Source: Falsiroseomonas sp046052145
GTDB lineage: Bacteria > Pseudomonadota > Alphaproteobacteria > Acetobacterales > Acetobacteraceae
DNA length: 64,000 nucleotides
Assembly (NCBI GenBank): GCA_046052145.1
Contig: JBJOMW010000011.1
Span: 1 to 64,000, forward strand
Reading direction: 5' to 3'
The notes below the pieces were generated by a model. That model did no database searches and was not told the DNA's origin. It saw only the letters and a program-made list of their open reading frames with translations. This document shows positions 8,225-17,876 of this stretch, piece by piece. Made by a program: the position numbers and the translations under genes. Numbering within the stretch: the first letter of the stretch is position 1; each line of letters starts with the position of its first letter.

Positions 8225-10339
8225 ATGGCGGGCGCGGATCAGGACGCGGGTGCGGCCGGGCGGTTGCTCGCCCCCTTGCTCGCACCCTTGGCCGAGCTGC
8301 ATGGCGTCGGCCCGACGCTCGCCGCCCTGCTGGAGGAGGCGACGGGCGGCGACCGCGTGCTGGACCTGCTGCTGCACCTGCCCGAGCGCGTCATCATCCG
8401 CCGCCGGGCCGCGAGCCCGGAGGACGCGCCCCCCGACCAGGATTGCGTGCTCGAAGTCGAGGTGAAGGGCCTGCGCGCCGCCCGCGCCAAATCCACTGGC
8501 CGGCCTTACGTGGAGGTGAAGGCGCTGGCGGGCGGCTGGCCGCTGACGATCCGCTACATGAATGGCCGCCTGCCCTGGATCCAGAAGCTGCTGCCCGCCG
8601 GCTCGATCCGCTTCCTAGCCGGCCGGGTGATGGCCGAGGGCAGCCGCGGCTGGGCCATGCTGAACCCGCTTTCCGCCGAACGGCCGGAGGCGCTGCCCCT
8701 GGTCGAGCCGGTCTGGCCGCTGGTGCGGGACCTGACGCCGAAGCGGCTGCGCGCGGCCATGGACGCCGCGCTGGAGCGCCTCAGGCCGCTGCCCGAATGG
8801 GCGGATGCGGCGCTGGTGGCCCGCGAAGCCTGGCCCGCCTTCGATGCCGCCATCCGCACCTTGCAGCGCCCCGACGGCCCGCTGCCGCAGGCACCGCGCA
8901 AGCGGCTGGCTTATGACGAATTGCTGGCGAGCCAAATGGCGATCGGCCTGGTCCGCCGCCGCCAGCGCCACCGCCCGGGCCGCGCGCTGCCCGGTACCGG
9001 GGAGTTGCAGGAAAAGGCGCTGGCCGCCTTCGGCCATGCCCCGACCCCGGGCCAGCAACAGGCGCTGGCCGAGATCGGTGCCGACATGGCCGCGCCGCGC
9101 CGCATGCTGCGGCTGCTGCAGGGCGATGTCGGCGCGGGCAAGACGCTGGTCGCGGTGCTGGCCATGCTGCGCGCCGTCGAATCCGGCGCCCAGGGCGCGC
9201 TGATGGCCCCCACCGAGCTTCTTGCGCGCCAGCACCTGCGGACACTGACGAAACTCTGCCACCCGGCCGGCGTCGAGGTGCGGCTGCTGACCGGCAGCGT
9301 GAAGGGGACAGAGCGCAAGGATGTGCTGCGCGGCCTCGCCTCCGGCCGCATCGGCATCGTCGTCGGCACGCATGCGCTGTTCCAGGACGCGGTCGCCTTC
9401 CACGATCTGGGCCTGGCCATCGTGGACGAGCAGCACCGTTTCGGCGTGGCGCAGCGCCTGATGCTGGCCAATAAGGGCCGCGACGCGGACATGCTGGTGA
9501 TGACCGCAACCCCCATCCCGCGCACGCTGCTGCTGACGCAATGGGGCGAGATGGCGGTGTCGCGCCTTGAGGGCAAACCCGCCGGCCGCCAGCCCATCGT
9601 GACGCGCGTCATCGGCCAGGACCGCCTGCCCGACATCGTCGAGCGCCTCGGCGAGGCGCTGGCGCGCGGAGAACGCGCCTATTGGGTGGTGCGCGCCATC
9701 TCGGGCGGGGAGAGCGACGACAGCGTCGCCGCCGAGGACCGCTTCGCGGAACTCGCGGCCCGCTTCCCCGGCCAGGTCGGCATGGCGCATGGCCTGCAGG
9801 ACATGGCGGTGCGGGAGGCCGCGCTGGCCGATTTCGCGGCCGGCAAGACCAAGCTGTTGGTCGCGACCACCGTGGTCGAGGTGGGCGTGGATGTGCCCGA
9901 AGCGACCATCATGCTGATCGAGCAGGCCGAGCGCTTCGGGCTTGCGGCGCTGCACCAGCTGCGCGGCCGCGTCGGGCGGGGCTCGAAGCCCTCCTCCTGC
10001 CTGCTGGTGCATTCCGACGGGTTGTCGGAGGGCGAGAAGCGCCGCCTGCTGGTGCTGCGCGACACCGAGGACGGCTTCCTGATCGCAGAAGAGGATCTGC
10101 ACACCCGCGGTGGCGGCGATGTGCTGCGCGAACGCCAATCCGGCATGCAGGCCGGCCGGCTGCTGGACCCGCGGGAGGAGCCGGAGGAGTTCGAGCGCCT
10201 GACCCATATCGCGCATCGCGACGCGCAGGCGCTGCTGGAACGCGACCCGATGCTGGCTTCCCCGCGCGGTCAGGCGGCGCTGGCGCTGCTCGCGCTATTC
10301 GGCCACGACCCGACGCTGGCCAAGCTGGATGCGGGGTAG
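8225..10339 (+). CDS. recG: ATP-dependent DNA helicase RecG
   Basis: About 704 residues. RecG reverses stalled replication forks and helps resolve recombination intermediates. An N-terminal wedge (OB-like) domain contains LHGVGPTLAALL and RYMNGRLPWIQ. The helicase core has Walker A GDVGAGKT, a DEQH box (AIVDEQHRFGVAQR), TATPIPRTLLL and a conserved TTVVEVGVDVPEA motif, ending in RGRVGRG and a C-terminal TRG-like segment. The ATG at 8225 has a GAGG ribosome-binding site 6 bases upstream; an ATG at 8195 is the alternative. Confidence 0.96.
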   Translation: MAGADQDAGAAGRLLAPLLAPLAELHGVGPTLAALLEEATGGDRVLDLLLHLPERVIIRRRAASPEDAPPDQDCVLEVEVKGLRAARAKSTGRPYVEVKALAGGWPLTIRYMNGRLPWIQKLLPAGSIRFLAGRVMAEGSRGWAMLNPLSAERPEALPLVEPVWPLVRDLTPKRLRAAMDAALERLRPLPEWADAALVAREAWPAFDAAIRTLQRPDGPLPQAPRKRLAYDELLASQMAIGLVRRRQRHRPGRALPGTGELQEKALAAFGHAPTPGQQQALAEIGADMAAPRRMLRLLQGDVGAGKTLVAVLAMLRAVESGAQGALMAPTELLARQHLRTLTKLCHPAGVEVRLLTGSVKGTERKDVLRGLASGRIGIVVGTHALFQDAVAFHDLGLAIVDEQHRFGVAQRLMLANKGRDADMLVMTATPIPRTLLLTQWGEMAVSRLEGKPAGRQPIVTRVIGQDRLPDIVERLGEALARGERAYWVVRAISGGESDDSVAAEDRFAELAARFPGQVGMAHGLQDMAVREAALADFAAGKTKLLVATTVVEVGVDVPEATIMLIEQAERFGLAALHQLRGRVGRGSKPSSCLLVHSDGLSEGEKRRLLVLRDTEDGFLIAEEDLHTRGGGDVLRERQSGMQAGRLLDPREEPEEFERLTHIAHRDAQALLERDPMLASPRGQAALALLALFGHDPTLAKLDAG

Positions 10340-10341
10340 CT

Positions 10342-10366
10342 CCCTCCCCCGCTATGCGGGGGAGGG
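10342..10366. repeat. Palindromic G/C-rich hairpin after recG
   Basis: A perfect 11-bp inverted repeat (CCCTCCCCCGC, loop TAT, GCGGGGGAGGG) starts 3 bases after the recG stop and is followed by GTCGGGGTGGGGGTG. No T run follows, so it is not a textbook intrinsic terminator. The same kind of sequence occurs as a dispersed palindromic repeat in many GC-rich alphaproteobacterial genomes. It may still stabilise the 3' end of the recG transcript. Confidence 0.6.
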
Positions 10367-10490
10367 TCGGGGTGGGGGTGCGAGGACCGGTACATCCTTC
10401 GCGGCAAAGAGCCGCCGACATCCGCACCCCCTTGCACGCGTCCCCCCGCCTCCTTAATCGGCTCGTCCAGGGGAAGACTGGGGGCCGGCT

Positions 10491-11219
10491 GTGACCGCCT
10501 TGATCGAGATTGAGCGCCTGACGAAGCGCTTCGGCGCCTTCACGGCCGTGGACGACGTGTCCTTCACCGTCTCGCGGGGCGAGGTGCTGGGCTTCCTCGG
10601 GCCCAATGGCGCCGGCAAATCCACCACCATGCGCATGCTGGCCGGCTTCATGACGCCGACCGCCGGCACGGCGCGCATCTGCGGCGACGACGTGGTGGAC
10701 AAGCCGGTCGCCGCCAAGCGCCATCTCGGCTTCCTGCCCGAAGGCGCACCGACCTACCCCGAGATGACCGTTACCGGCTTCCTCGGCTTCTGCGGCCGCG
10801 CCCGAGGGTTCCGCGGCGGCGAGCTGACCGACCGCGTGGCGCGCGCCATGCAACTCACCCAGCTCGAAGGCGTGCGGCTGCAGCCGGTCGAGACGCTGTC
10901 CAAGGGCTTCAAGCGTCGCGTCGGCCTCGCTGCCGCGCTGCTGCACGACCCGCCGGTGCTGGTGCTGGATGAGCCGACCGACGGCCTCGACCCCAACCAG
11001 AAGCACGAGGTGCGCAACCTGATCCGCGCCATGGCGCCGGAAAAGGCGATCGTCATCTCGACGCATATCCTGGAGGAAGTCGCGGCGGTCTGCACGCGCG
11101 CCATCGTCATCGCCAAGGGCCGCGTGGTCGCGGATGCGACGCCGGCAGAGCTTGCCGCGCGCGGGCCCAGCATGGACGCCGTCTTCCGCGACCTCACCCT
11201 TGGGCGGGAGGCCGCGTGA
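10491..11219 (+). CDS. ABC transporter ATP-binding protein (GldA/NatA-like)
   Basis: 242-residue ATPase, first gene of a five-gene operon. Walker A is GPNGAGKST, the signature is LSKGFKRR, Walker B is LVLDEPTDGLDP and the switch His lies in STHILEE. The closest family pattern is the CcmA/NatA/GldA type, which pairs with a permease carrying its own gene. GTG start at 10491. The upstream intergenic region (10367-10490) presumably holds the promoter of the whole operon. Confidence 0.88.
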   Translation: MTALIEIERLTKRFGAFTAVDDVSFTVSRGEVLGFLGPNGAGKSTTMRMLAGFMTPTAGTARICGDDVVDKPVAAKRHLGFLPEGAPTYPEMTVTGFLGFCGRARGFRGGELTDRVARAMQLTQLEGVRLQPVETLSKGFKRRVGLAAALLHDPPVLVLDEPTDGLDPNQKHEVRNLIRAMAPEKAIVISTHILEEVAAVCTRAIVIAKGRVVADATPAELAARGPSMDAVFRDLTLGREAA

Positions 11220-11950
11220 TGGGTGGCATCTGCACGGTCTTTCGGCGCGAATTGGCGAGCTACTTCGCCACCCCCGTCGCCTATGTCTTCATCGTGATCT
11301 TCCTGGTGCTGGCCGGTGCGCTCACCTTCACGCTCGGCAATTTCTTCGCCCGCGGTCAGGCCGATCTGCAGCCCTTCTTCAGCTTCGTGCCCTGGCTGTT
11401 CCTGTTCCTCGTGCCCGCGCTGACCATGCGGCTTTGGGCGGAGGAACGTCGGCTCGGCACGATCGAATTGCTGCTGACGCTGCCGATCGCGCAATGGCAG
11501 GCGGTGGTGGGCAAGTTCCTGGCCGCCTGGGCCTTCTGCGCCATCGCACTCGCCCTGACCTTCCCGCTGGTGATCACGGTCAATGTGCTCGGCAGCCCAG
11601 ATAATGGCGTGATCGCCACCGGCTATCTCGGCTGCCTGATGGTGGCGGGCGCCTTCCTGGCAGTCGGGGCGGCGATCTCGGCGCTGACGCGCAACCAGGT
11701 GATCGCCTTCGTGCTGGCCGTCGCGGCCTGCTTCTTCCTCACCGCTGCCGGCAGCCCGGTGGTGACGGAGTTCCTGTCGAAGAACATCCCCGTCCTGGCG
11801 GAGGTCGCACGCGGCATCAGCGTAACGGAGCGCCTCGCCGGCTTCTCGCGCGGCGTCGTCGCGGCGCGCGACATGGTCTTCTTCGCCTCTTTCATCGGCT
11901 TCTTCCTGTTCGCGAACACCGTCGCGGTGGACCAGAGGAAGGCGGATTGA
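11219..11950 (+). CDS. ABC transporter permease (GldF-like, ABC-2 type)
   Basis: About 243 residues with roughly six hydrophobic spans, starting MGGICTVFRRELASYFATPVAY. A FRREL..YF..P.AY motif of this form is typical of GldF-type permeases. The stop of the ATPase gene overlaps the start (TGATG), and an in-frame GTG at 11216 is an alternative start. It should form the membrane channel with the upstream ATPase. A further small GldG-like subunit gene follows 4 bases downstream. Confidence 0.85.
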   Translation: MGGICTVFRRELASYFATPVAYVFIVIFLVLAGALTFTLGNFFARGQADLQPFFSFVPWLFLFLVPALTMRLWAEERRLGTIELLLTLPIAQWQAVVGKFLAAWAFCAIALALTFPLVITVNVLGSPDNGVIATGYLGCLMVAGAFLAVGAAISALTRNQVIAFVLAVAACFFLTAAGSPVVTEFLSKNIPVLAEVARGISVTERLAGFSRGVVAARDMVFFASFIGFFLFANTVAVDQRKAD

Positions 11951-11954
11951 CGCG

Positions 11955-13898
11955 ATGAGCAGCACGACCCTACCCGCCGCCCCTCCCGCGCCGCGCGGCA
12001 AACGTGGCCTTTCGGCAGCGCTTGCGCTGGTGCTCGCCGCGGTGCTGGCCGTTGGCGTCAACCTGCTGGCCGACCGGCTGCTGCAAAGCGCGCGGCTCGA
12101 TCTGACGCGGAACAGCCTCTACACGCTCTCGGACGGCACGCGGCAGGTGCTGACCGGGCTGCAGGAGCCCGTGACGCTCCGGCTGTTCTATTCGCGCCGC
12201 CTGGGCGCGACGATCCCGGCCTATGGCGCCTATGCCGACCGCGTGCGCGCCATGCTTGATGAATATGTCGCCGTCAGCCGCGGGCGGGTGCGGCTTGAGA
12301 TCCTCGACCCCGAGCCGTTCTCCGAAACCGAGGACCGCGCCCAGGCGCTCGGCCTGCAGGGTGTGCCGGTGGACCAATCGGGTGAGCAGGTCTGGTTCGG
12401 TCTGGTCGGCACCAATTTGCTCGATGACGAGCGGACCATCCCCTTCTTCCAGCCCGACCGCGAGCGCTTCCTGGAATACGACCTGACGCGGCTGGTGTGG
12501 GAATTGTCGAACCCGCGCCGCCCGGTGCTGGGCGTCATGTCCTCGCTGCCGCTGAACGGCGATCCGCGCGCGATGATGATGCGCCAGCCGGGCGTGGGGC
12601 AGCCCTATGTCGTCTCCACGCAACTCCGCCAATTCTACACCGTGCGTGACGTGCCGCTCGATACCCAGGTGATCGAGCCCGAGGTGCAGGTGCTGCTGGT
12701 GGCGCATGCGCAGAACCTCTCGGACGCCACGCTCTACGCGATCGACCAGTTCGTCATGCGCGGCGGGCGGCTGATCGCGATGGTGGATCCGCACAGTGAA
12801 AGCCAGGCGAACCGTCCCTCCCCCGGCCAGCCGCCGGCGCGCGACACGGCGTCGAACCTCGACCGGCTGCTGAACGCCTGGGGGATCGAAGCGCCGTCGG
12901 ACCGTGTGGTCCTCGACCAGCGCGGCGCCTGGCGCGTGCGCGCCGACCCGCGGGAACGCGTGCAGGCAGTGGATTACCTGGCCTGGCAGAACGTGCCCGC
13001 CGCCGGCCTGAACCGGACCGAGATCGCGACGGCCGAACTCGCCCAGGTGACGATCGCCTCTGCCGGCGAGGTGCGCCGGCGCGAGGGTGCGGCGATCGAA
13101 TTCATCCCGCTGATCACCAGCAGCCCGAATAGCCAGCTGGTGGACTCGCGGCTGGTGCGCGAGCAGCCGAACCCGTCCCGGATCCTGGCGGATTTCCGCC
13201 CCGACGGTCAGACGCGCGTCGTCGCGGCGCGGGTGCGCGGCGTGCTGACCTCCGCCTTCGAGGCCGCGCCCCCGCCGCCTGAAGGCGAGGCGCGCCCGGC
13301 GGACTTCCCCGCCCATCGCGCGCGCAGCGAAGGCCCGGCCAACCTTGTCGTCGCGAACGATGCCGACATCCTGGAAGACCGCTTCTGGGTCCGCGTGCAG
13401 GAGTTCTTCGGCCAACAGGTGACAACGCCCTTCAGCGACAATGGCGCCTTCGTCATCAACCTCGCCGACACCATGGCGGGCGGCGAGGCGCTGGTCGGGC
13501 TGCGATCGCGCGGTGAATCCCTGCGTCCCTTCGAGGTTGTGGACGACCTTCGCCGCAGTGCGGAGGCGCAGTTCCGCCAGACCGAACGGACGCTGCAGGA
13601 GCGGCTGGAGGCCACCGAACGCCGCCTGCGCGAACTGCGCCAGGGCCCCGGCCAGGGCCAGGCCGCGAGCACCGTCATCACGCCCGAGCAGCGCGCCGAG
13701 ATTGATCGCGCGCGGGAGGAAATCCGCCGCACGCGCGGCGAGCTGCGCCAGGTGCAGCTGGAGCTGCGCCGCGACATCGAAGGGCTGGAGGCGCGGCTGC
13801 GGCTGCTCAACATCGCCCTGGTGCCGGCGCTGCTGACGATCTTCGCCATTGGGCTTGGCGTGGTCCGCGCCCGCCGCCGCGCGGAGGCGCGCGCATGA
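11955..13898 (+). CDS. GldG-family ABC transport auxiliary protein
   Basis: 647 residues. A transmembrane helix at about 20-45 is followed by a large periplasmic domain with the pattern RLDLTRNSLYTLSDGTRQVL, typical of the GldG/ABC-type uncharacterised transport system family. The C-terminal part (about 530-620) is a strong coiled coil (EATERRLRELRQ and the repeating RREELR-like segments), and a final hydrophobic helix near 620 closes the protein. So both ends are in the inner membrane with the bulk in the periplasm. It presumably links the permease to an extracytoplasmic substrate; the substrate is not known. Confidence 0.8.
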   Translation: MSSTTLPAAPPAPRGKRGLSAALALVLAAVLAVGVNLLADRLLQSARLDLTRNSLYTLSDGTRQVLTGLQEPVTLRLFYSRRLGATIPAYGAYADRVRAMLDEYVAVSRGRVRLEILDPEPFSETEDRAQALGLQGVPVDQSGEQVWFGLVGTNLLDDERTIPFFQPDRERFLEYDLTRLVWELSNPRRPVLGVMSSLPLNGDPRAMMMRQPGVGQPYVVSTQLRQFYTVRDVPLDTQVIEPEVQVLLVAHAQNLSDATLYAIDQFVMRGGRLIAMVDPHSESQANRPSPGQPPARDTASNLDRLLNAWGIEAPSDRVVLDQRGAWRVRADPRERVQAVDYLAWQNVPAAGLNRTEIATAELAQVTIASAGEVRRREGAAIEFIPLITSSPNSQLVDSRLVREQPNPSRILADFRPDGQTRVVAARVRGVLTSAFEAAPPPPEGEARPADFPAHRARSEGPANLVVANDADILEDRFWVRVQEFFGQQVTTPFSDNGAFVINLADTMAGGEALVGLRSRGESLRPFEVVDDLRRSAEAQFRQTERTLQERLEATERRLRELRQGPGQGQAASTVITPEQRAEIDRAREEIRRTRGELRQVQLELRRDIEGLEARLRLLNIALVPALLTIFAIGLGVVRARRRAEARA

Positions 13899-14899
13899 AC
13901 AGGCGCACCCTTCTCCTGCTCGGCGGCGCTGCCGCGGCGACGGTCGGCGGGGCGATCCTGCTCACGCCCGACCGCACCGAGCCGCCGCCCTCCTCGGCGA
14001 CGCCGCTGGCCTTCCCGGGCCTTGCCGGGCGTCTCGCGCATGCGCAGCGGATCGAGGTCACGCGCCATGACGGCGCGCTGGTGATCCGCCGCCTGCAGGG
14101 CGAGGCCTGGGGCCTACCCAGCAAGGCCGACCATCCCGTCCGCCCCGAGCGCGTGCGCGAGCTTCTCGTTGGTCTCACGGAGCTGCGCCTGACTGAGCCA
14201 CGCACCGCCAACCCCGAGATGCTGGAGCGCCTGGGCGTCGAGGATCCGCTGCGTGCGGGCGCCACCTCCGCGCTGCTCCGCGTGCTGGACGGCAACGGCG
14301 CGCCGATTGCCGAGCTCATCGTCGGGCGGCGGCGGATGCGCGTGCAGGGCAATGTGCCGGAGACGGTGCATGTGCGCCGCCCGAACGAGAACCAGGCCTG
14401 GCTTGCCGAAGGGCGCCTGCCGCTCGATGCCGATCCGAATCTCTGGATCGACCGCGACATCGCCAGCATCCCGCGCGAGCGGGTGCGCGCTGCGACCATC
14501 CACCGCGCCGGCGAAGGCACGCTGGTGCTGCGCCGCGGGCGCGAGCTGGAAGCGGGGCTTGCCGTCGTCGAGCCCACCGAGACGCCGGAGCTGGATGAGA
14601 TCAGCCTCGATGAGGTCGCGCGCAGCTTCGAGTTCCTGACCTTCCTCGACGTCCGCGCCGCTGCCGACATGCCGGGCGATTGGCTGGGCGAGGCCGCGTT
14701 CGAGCTGACCGACAACCTGCGGATCGCGGTGGCCGCGCGGAAGGCCGGCGATGATCTCTGGGTGCGCCTGACGGCCGCCGGCGATGCGGAAGCCGAGCGG
14801 CTGAATGCGCGCTGGCGCGGCTGGGCCTACCAGGTCGGGCAGTGGAAGGAGAAGGCGTTCCTGCCGACGCTCGCCGACCTCGCCAAGCAGCAGCGATGA
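13895..14899 (+). CDS. DUF4340-domain protein
   Basis: 334 residues with an N-terminal hydrophobic anchor (LLLLGGAAAATVGGAILL). The rest fits DUF4340: a repeated beta pattern with IEVTRHDGALVIRRLQGEAWGLPSKAD, then LRLTEPRTANPEMLERLGVEDP. DUF4340 genes often follow gldG-like genes in proteobacteria, and here the ATG overlaps the GldG stop by 4 bases (ATGA). It is likely a periplasmic partner of the exporter. No catalytic motif is visible. Confidence 0.8.
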   Translation: MNRRTLLLLGGAAAATVGGAILLTPDRTEPPPSSATPLAFPGLAGRLAHAQRIEVTRHDGALVIRRLQGEAWGLPSKADHPVRPERVRELLVGLTELRLTEPRTANPEMLERLGVEDPLRAGATSALLRVLDGNGAPIAELIVGRRRMRVQGNVPETVHVRRPNENQAWLAEGRLPLDADPNLWIDRDIASIPRERVRAATIHRAGEGTLVLRRGRELEAGLAVVEPTETPELDEISLDEVARSFEFLTFLDVRAAADMPGDWLGEAAFELTDNLRIAVAARKAGDDLWVRLTAAGDAEAERLNARWRGWAYQVGQWKEKAFLPTLADLAKQQR

Positions 14900-15348
14900 G
14901 CGGGAACCCTCGAGAGAACCCGACGCGGCCCTGGGTCGGCATCGGCGTGCTCGCCTTCAGGGGCGAGGATGTGCTGCTGATTCGCCGTGGTCGCCCGCCG
15001 CGCCAGGGGGAATGGTCGCTCCCCGGCGGCGCGCAGCGCATCGGCGAGCGCGCGGAGGATTGCGCGCGCCGCGAGCTGCGCGAGGAGACGGGGATCGAGG
15101 TCGGCGCGCTCGAATTGCTGGCGGTGGTGGATTCCATCACGCCGGGCGAGGCCGGCGCGGGGCCGCGCTTCCACTACACGATCATCGACTACCTCGCGCG
15201 CTGGGAAGCGGGCACGCCGCGCGCTGGCGGCGACGTGACGGAGGTGGCCTGGTGCGCCTCTGCCGATCCTGCCGCCTTCGGGCTCTGGCCCGAGGCACTG
15301 CGCGTCATCGGCCTGGCCCGCCGTCGTCTCGGTTTCACAGCCGCCTGA
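14896..15348 (+). CDS. Nudix hydrolase
   Basis: 150 residues. A complete Nudix box (G-AQRIG-E-RAEDCAR-REL-REETG-I) is present at about residues 44-66, giving a metal-dependent pyrophosphohydrolase of nucleoside-diphosphate-linked compounds. FRGEDVLLIRRGRPPRQGEWSLPGG before it fits ADP-ribose or 7,8-dihydro-8-oxo-type substrates, but nothing fixes which. ATG 14896 overlaps the DUF4340 stop, so this is the last gene of the exporter operon. Confidence 0.88.
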   Translation: MSGNPRENPTRPWVGIGVLAFRGEDVLLIRRGRPPRQGEWSLPGGAQRIGERAEDCARRELREETGIEVGALELLAVVDSITPGEAGAGPRFHYTIIDYLARWEAGTPRAGGDVTEVAWCASADPAAFGLWPEALRVIGLARRRLGFTAA

Positions 15349-15366
15349 CGCCCCCCGGGGAGTTGA

Positions 15367-17154
15367 GTGGCGGCGCCGCGCCGCGCGTCGCAGAACCTTC
15401 GCGTGGCGATTCCGAACTCCCCCGCCCCGGCCGCCTTCGCGGCCCCAGCGCCGGGGCCGCGCCTGTCGCGTGGCTTCGCCGCGCTGCGGTTGGCGGCGCT
15501 GCTTGTTCCCCTGCTCGCACTGCTCGGCGCTGGTTTCGCCAGCTGGCGGTCAGTGGAGGCCGAGGCCGCCTCCCGCGTCGGGCGCACGGCCGGGCTGCTG
15601 CGCGAGAACGCGCTGCGCGCCTTCGCGGCGCAGGATGCGACCTTCGCCGCCGTCAGCCGCGCGATGGCCGGCCGCGATCCGGACGCGCTGCGCAACGACA
15701 ACGCCTTTCACGCGCTGCTGCAGGATTTGGCGACCGCCGGCGCGCCGGCGACCAGCGGCGTGCTGGTTACTGACGGATCGTGGCGCATCGTCAGCGCATC
15801 CTGGGAATTCCCGGCGCGCGCGACAGATTTGTCGGACCGCGACTATATCCGCTTGCTGGCCGAACAGGATGCGCCCCGCGCGCTGGGCGAGGCGGTGGCC
15901 TCGCGCCCAATGGGCTGGCCGATCATTCCGCTCGCCCGCCGCGCGCCGCCGCCACCGGACCCCGCGATGCGGCCCGGCGTCATCGTCGCCTCCTTCAACC
16001 CGGAGGCGCTGGTCGCCTTCTACGCTTCGGTGGCCGAGCATCCGGGCGATGTCGTCGCCCTGTTCCGTGCCGATGGCGAGGTGCTGGCCCGGCATCCGCC
16101 GCTGGCGCAGCCCGAGGATCCGGCCCTGCGTGAGCGCGTCGCGGCGATGCTGCAGCGGATCCGCGCCGCAGCCGGCGCGCCAAGCTGGGTGGCCTCCGCC
16201 CTGGATGGACAGCGGCGGCTCTTCGTCGTGCATCAGGTCGGCGAATGGCCCGCGCTGGTCGCTTACGGCATGCACCGCGATGCGTTGGTCGCGGAATGGT
16301 GGCAGCGCATGCTGGCGCCCGGGCTCGGCGCGCTGTCGGCCATGGCGCTGCTGCTGACACTCACCCTGATGACCGAGCGCAGCGCGCGGCTGCAGCGCGA
16401 TCAGGCCGAAAGCCGCGCCGAGGCAGAAGCGCAGCTGGCCCGCGCCGGGCGCGCCGCTTCGCTCGGACTGCTCGCAGCCGGCCTCGCGCACGACGTGAAG
16501 AATCTGGTGCAGGCGGTGCGCAGCGGCGCGCGGGTGATGGAACGCGCCGCCGACGCGCCGGACGAGGTACGCCGCTGCGCGCGGCTGCTGGCGGATGCGG
16601 CCGAACGCGGCGGGCGGCTGGTGGAGGCGATGCTGGCCTTCGCTCGCGGCGCTGCCGCGCCTGAGGACCCGGCGCCGCAGCTCGATGTCGGCGCGACTCT
16701 CGCGGAGCTGGCGGAGCTGCTGGCGCGGACGCTCGGCGCGGGCTGGCGCGTCGAGACGCGGCTCACGCCTGGCCTGCCGCCGGCGCATGGCGACCGCGCC
16801 GGCTTCGAGGCGGCCGTGGTCAATCTGGCGGCCAATGCGCGCGATGCGATGCCGGGCGGCGGCGTCGTGACCATCAGCGCGGAGGAGGCGAGCATCGCCG
16901 ACGGCCCTGCCCCACCCGGGCTCAAGCCTGGCCACTATGTCGTCACGACGGTGCGCGACAGCGGCATCGGCATGGATGCGGCGACGCTCGCGCGGCTTGG
17001 CGAGCCCTTCTTCACCACCAAGCCACCCGGGATCGGCACGGGGCTGGGGCTGGCCACGGTGCGCGGCTTCTGCGCCCGGGCCGGCGGCGCGCTGCGCGTT
17101 GAAAGCGCACCAGGCCGCGGCACCACAGCCGCCATCTGGCTGCCCGTCGGCTAA
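15367..17154 (+). CDS. Membrane sensor histidine kinase
   Basis: 595 residues. A helix at about 40-60 and another at 318-338 bracket an extracellular sensing domain (about 65-310) with a Cache-like alpha/beta look, WEFPARATDLSDRDY in the middle. A coiled linker (340-365) leads to an atypical H box LAGLAHDVKNLVQAV with His375. Next come the N box NLAANARDAM (Asn490), G1 DSGIGM, F box EPFFTTK and G2 GIGTGLGLAT. GTG start at 15367. The signal is unknown. The NtrC-type regulator at 18181-19587 is the nearest candidate partner, although a third gene lies between them and it is on the other strand. Confidence 0.88.
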   Translation: MAAPRRASQNLRVAIPNSPAPAAFAAPAPGPRLSRGFAALRLAALLVPLLALLGAGFASWRSVEAEAASRVGRTAGLLRENALRAFAAQDATFAAVSRAMAGRDPDALRNDNAFHALLQDLATAGAPATSGVLVTDGSWRIVSASWEFPARATDLSDRDYIRLLAEQDAPRALGEAVASRPMGWPIIPLARRAPPPPDPAMRPGVIVASFNPEALVAFYASVAEHPGDVVALFRADGEVLARHPPLAQPEDPALRERVAAMLQRIRAAAGAPSWVASALDGQRRLFVVHQVGEWPALVAYGMHRDALVAEWWQRMLAPGLGALSAMALLLTLTLMTERSARLQRDQAESRAEAEAQLARAGRAASLGLLAAGLAHDVKNLVQAVRSGARVMERAADAPDEVRRCARLLADAAERGGRLVEAMLAFARGAAAPEDPAPQLDVGATLAELAELLARTLGAGWRVETRLTPGLPPAHGDRAGFEAAVVNLAANARDAMPGGGVVTISAEEASIADGPAPPGLKPGHYVVTTVRDSGIGMDAATLARLGEPFFTTKPPGIGTGLGLATVRGFCARAGGALRVESAPGRGTTAAIWLPVG

Positions 17155-17228
17155 CCTCCGGCCACTGGCCGGCCGCACCTACTCCGCCGCGCGTACCCCA
17201 GACCCGGATGCCGGTGTCGTCGGGCCGC

Positions 17229-17876
17229 TCATCGCCACACCCCGAAGTTGCGCGCGAGGTTCACGATACTAACGGCCCAGTGGCCGCCTTCGATTAGCAG
17301 CACGGGGGAGCGCGCGCAGCGCTGGCCGAGAAATTCGAAGAGCATGTACCGGGGCGGGCTCTCCGCGAAGATGTAGCAGACCTCGGACTCCGGCACGTCC
17401 CAGGCCCGCCGCATGCCCATGCTCGTGTCCAGATAGACGGTCCCGAGAACCGCACGCATCGTGTCGGGCGTGATGCAGGGCTCATGGATGTCGATTCCAA
17501 GGCTGCTTGTGTTCCGGTCGTTATCGGGCGGACGGGAGGGGTCGTGGTATAAGCCGAGCCGCGCCTGTACGCCGGGACGCGAGATCGTCGCCTCGAAATT
17601 GTGTGGCCACCTTGGATCAGGTTGGAGCCTCACCCCGAAGATGCGCTCGACGGCGTCGCGGTCGCCGATCGCGGGCAGGCGCGCCACCTCCAGCATGTCG
17701 CGCAGCAGCGCGCGGGCGGCGGTGTCATCGGGCGTGGCGGTGTCCGAGGTTGGCTGCACGGGCGGCTGAGACTGCGCCTTTGCCTCGGGCGGTATCCTCG
17801 CCAAGATCAGCATAGCCCCGAGCGCGGCCAGCATCGGCAAGGAGGCGAGGCGCAGCCAATCGCGGGGCCCTCTCAT
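17229..17876 (-). CDS. Secreted or membrane-anchored protein of unknown function
   Basis: 215 residues with an N-terminal hydrophobic stretch (LASLPMLAALGAMLILARI) and a Pro/Gln/Thr linker. The mature part has a mixed alpha/beta composition with three Cys residues. LGIDIHEPCITPDTMRAVLG and VCYIFAESPPRYMLFEFL are the most distinctive stretches. I do not recognise the family. The ATG at 17876 is chosen over an in-frame TTG 6 bases upstream. It lies convergently between the kinase and the response regulator. Confidence 0.6.
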   Translation of the reverse strand: MRGPRDWLRLASLPMLAALGAMLILARIPPEAKAQSQPPVQPTSDTATPDDTAARALLRDMLEVARLPAIGDRDAVERIFGVRLQPDPRWPHNFEATISRPGVQARLGLYHDPSRPPDNDRNTSSLGIDIHEPCITPDTMRAVLGTVYLDTSMGMRRAWDVPESEVCYIFAESPPRYMLFEFLGQRCARSPVLLIEGGHWAVSIVNLARNFGVWR

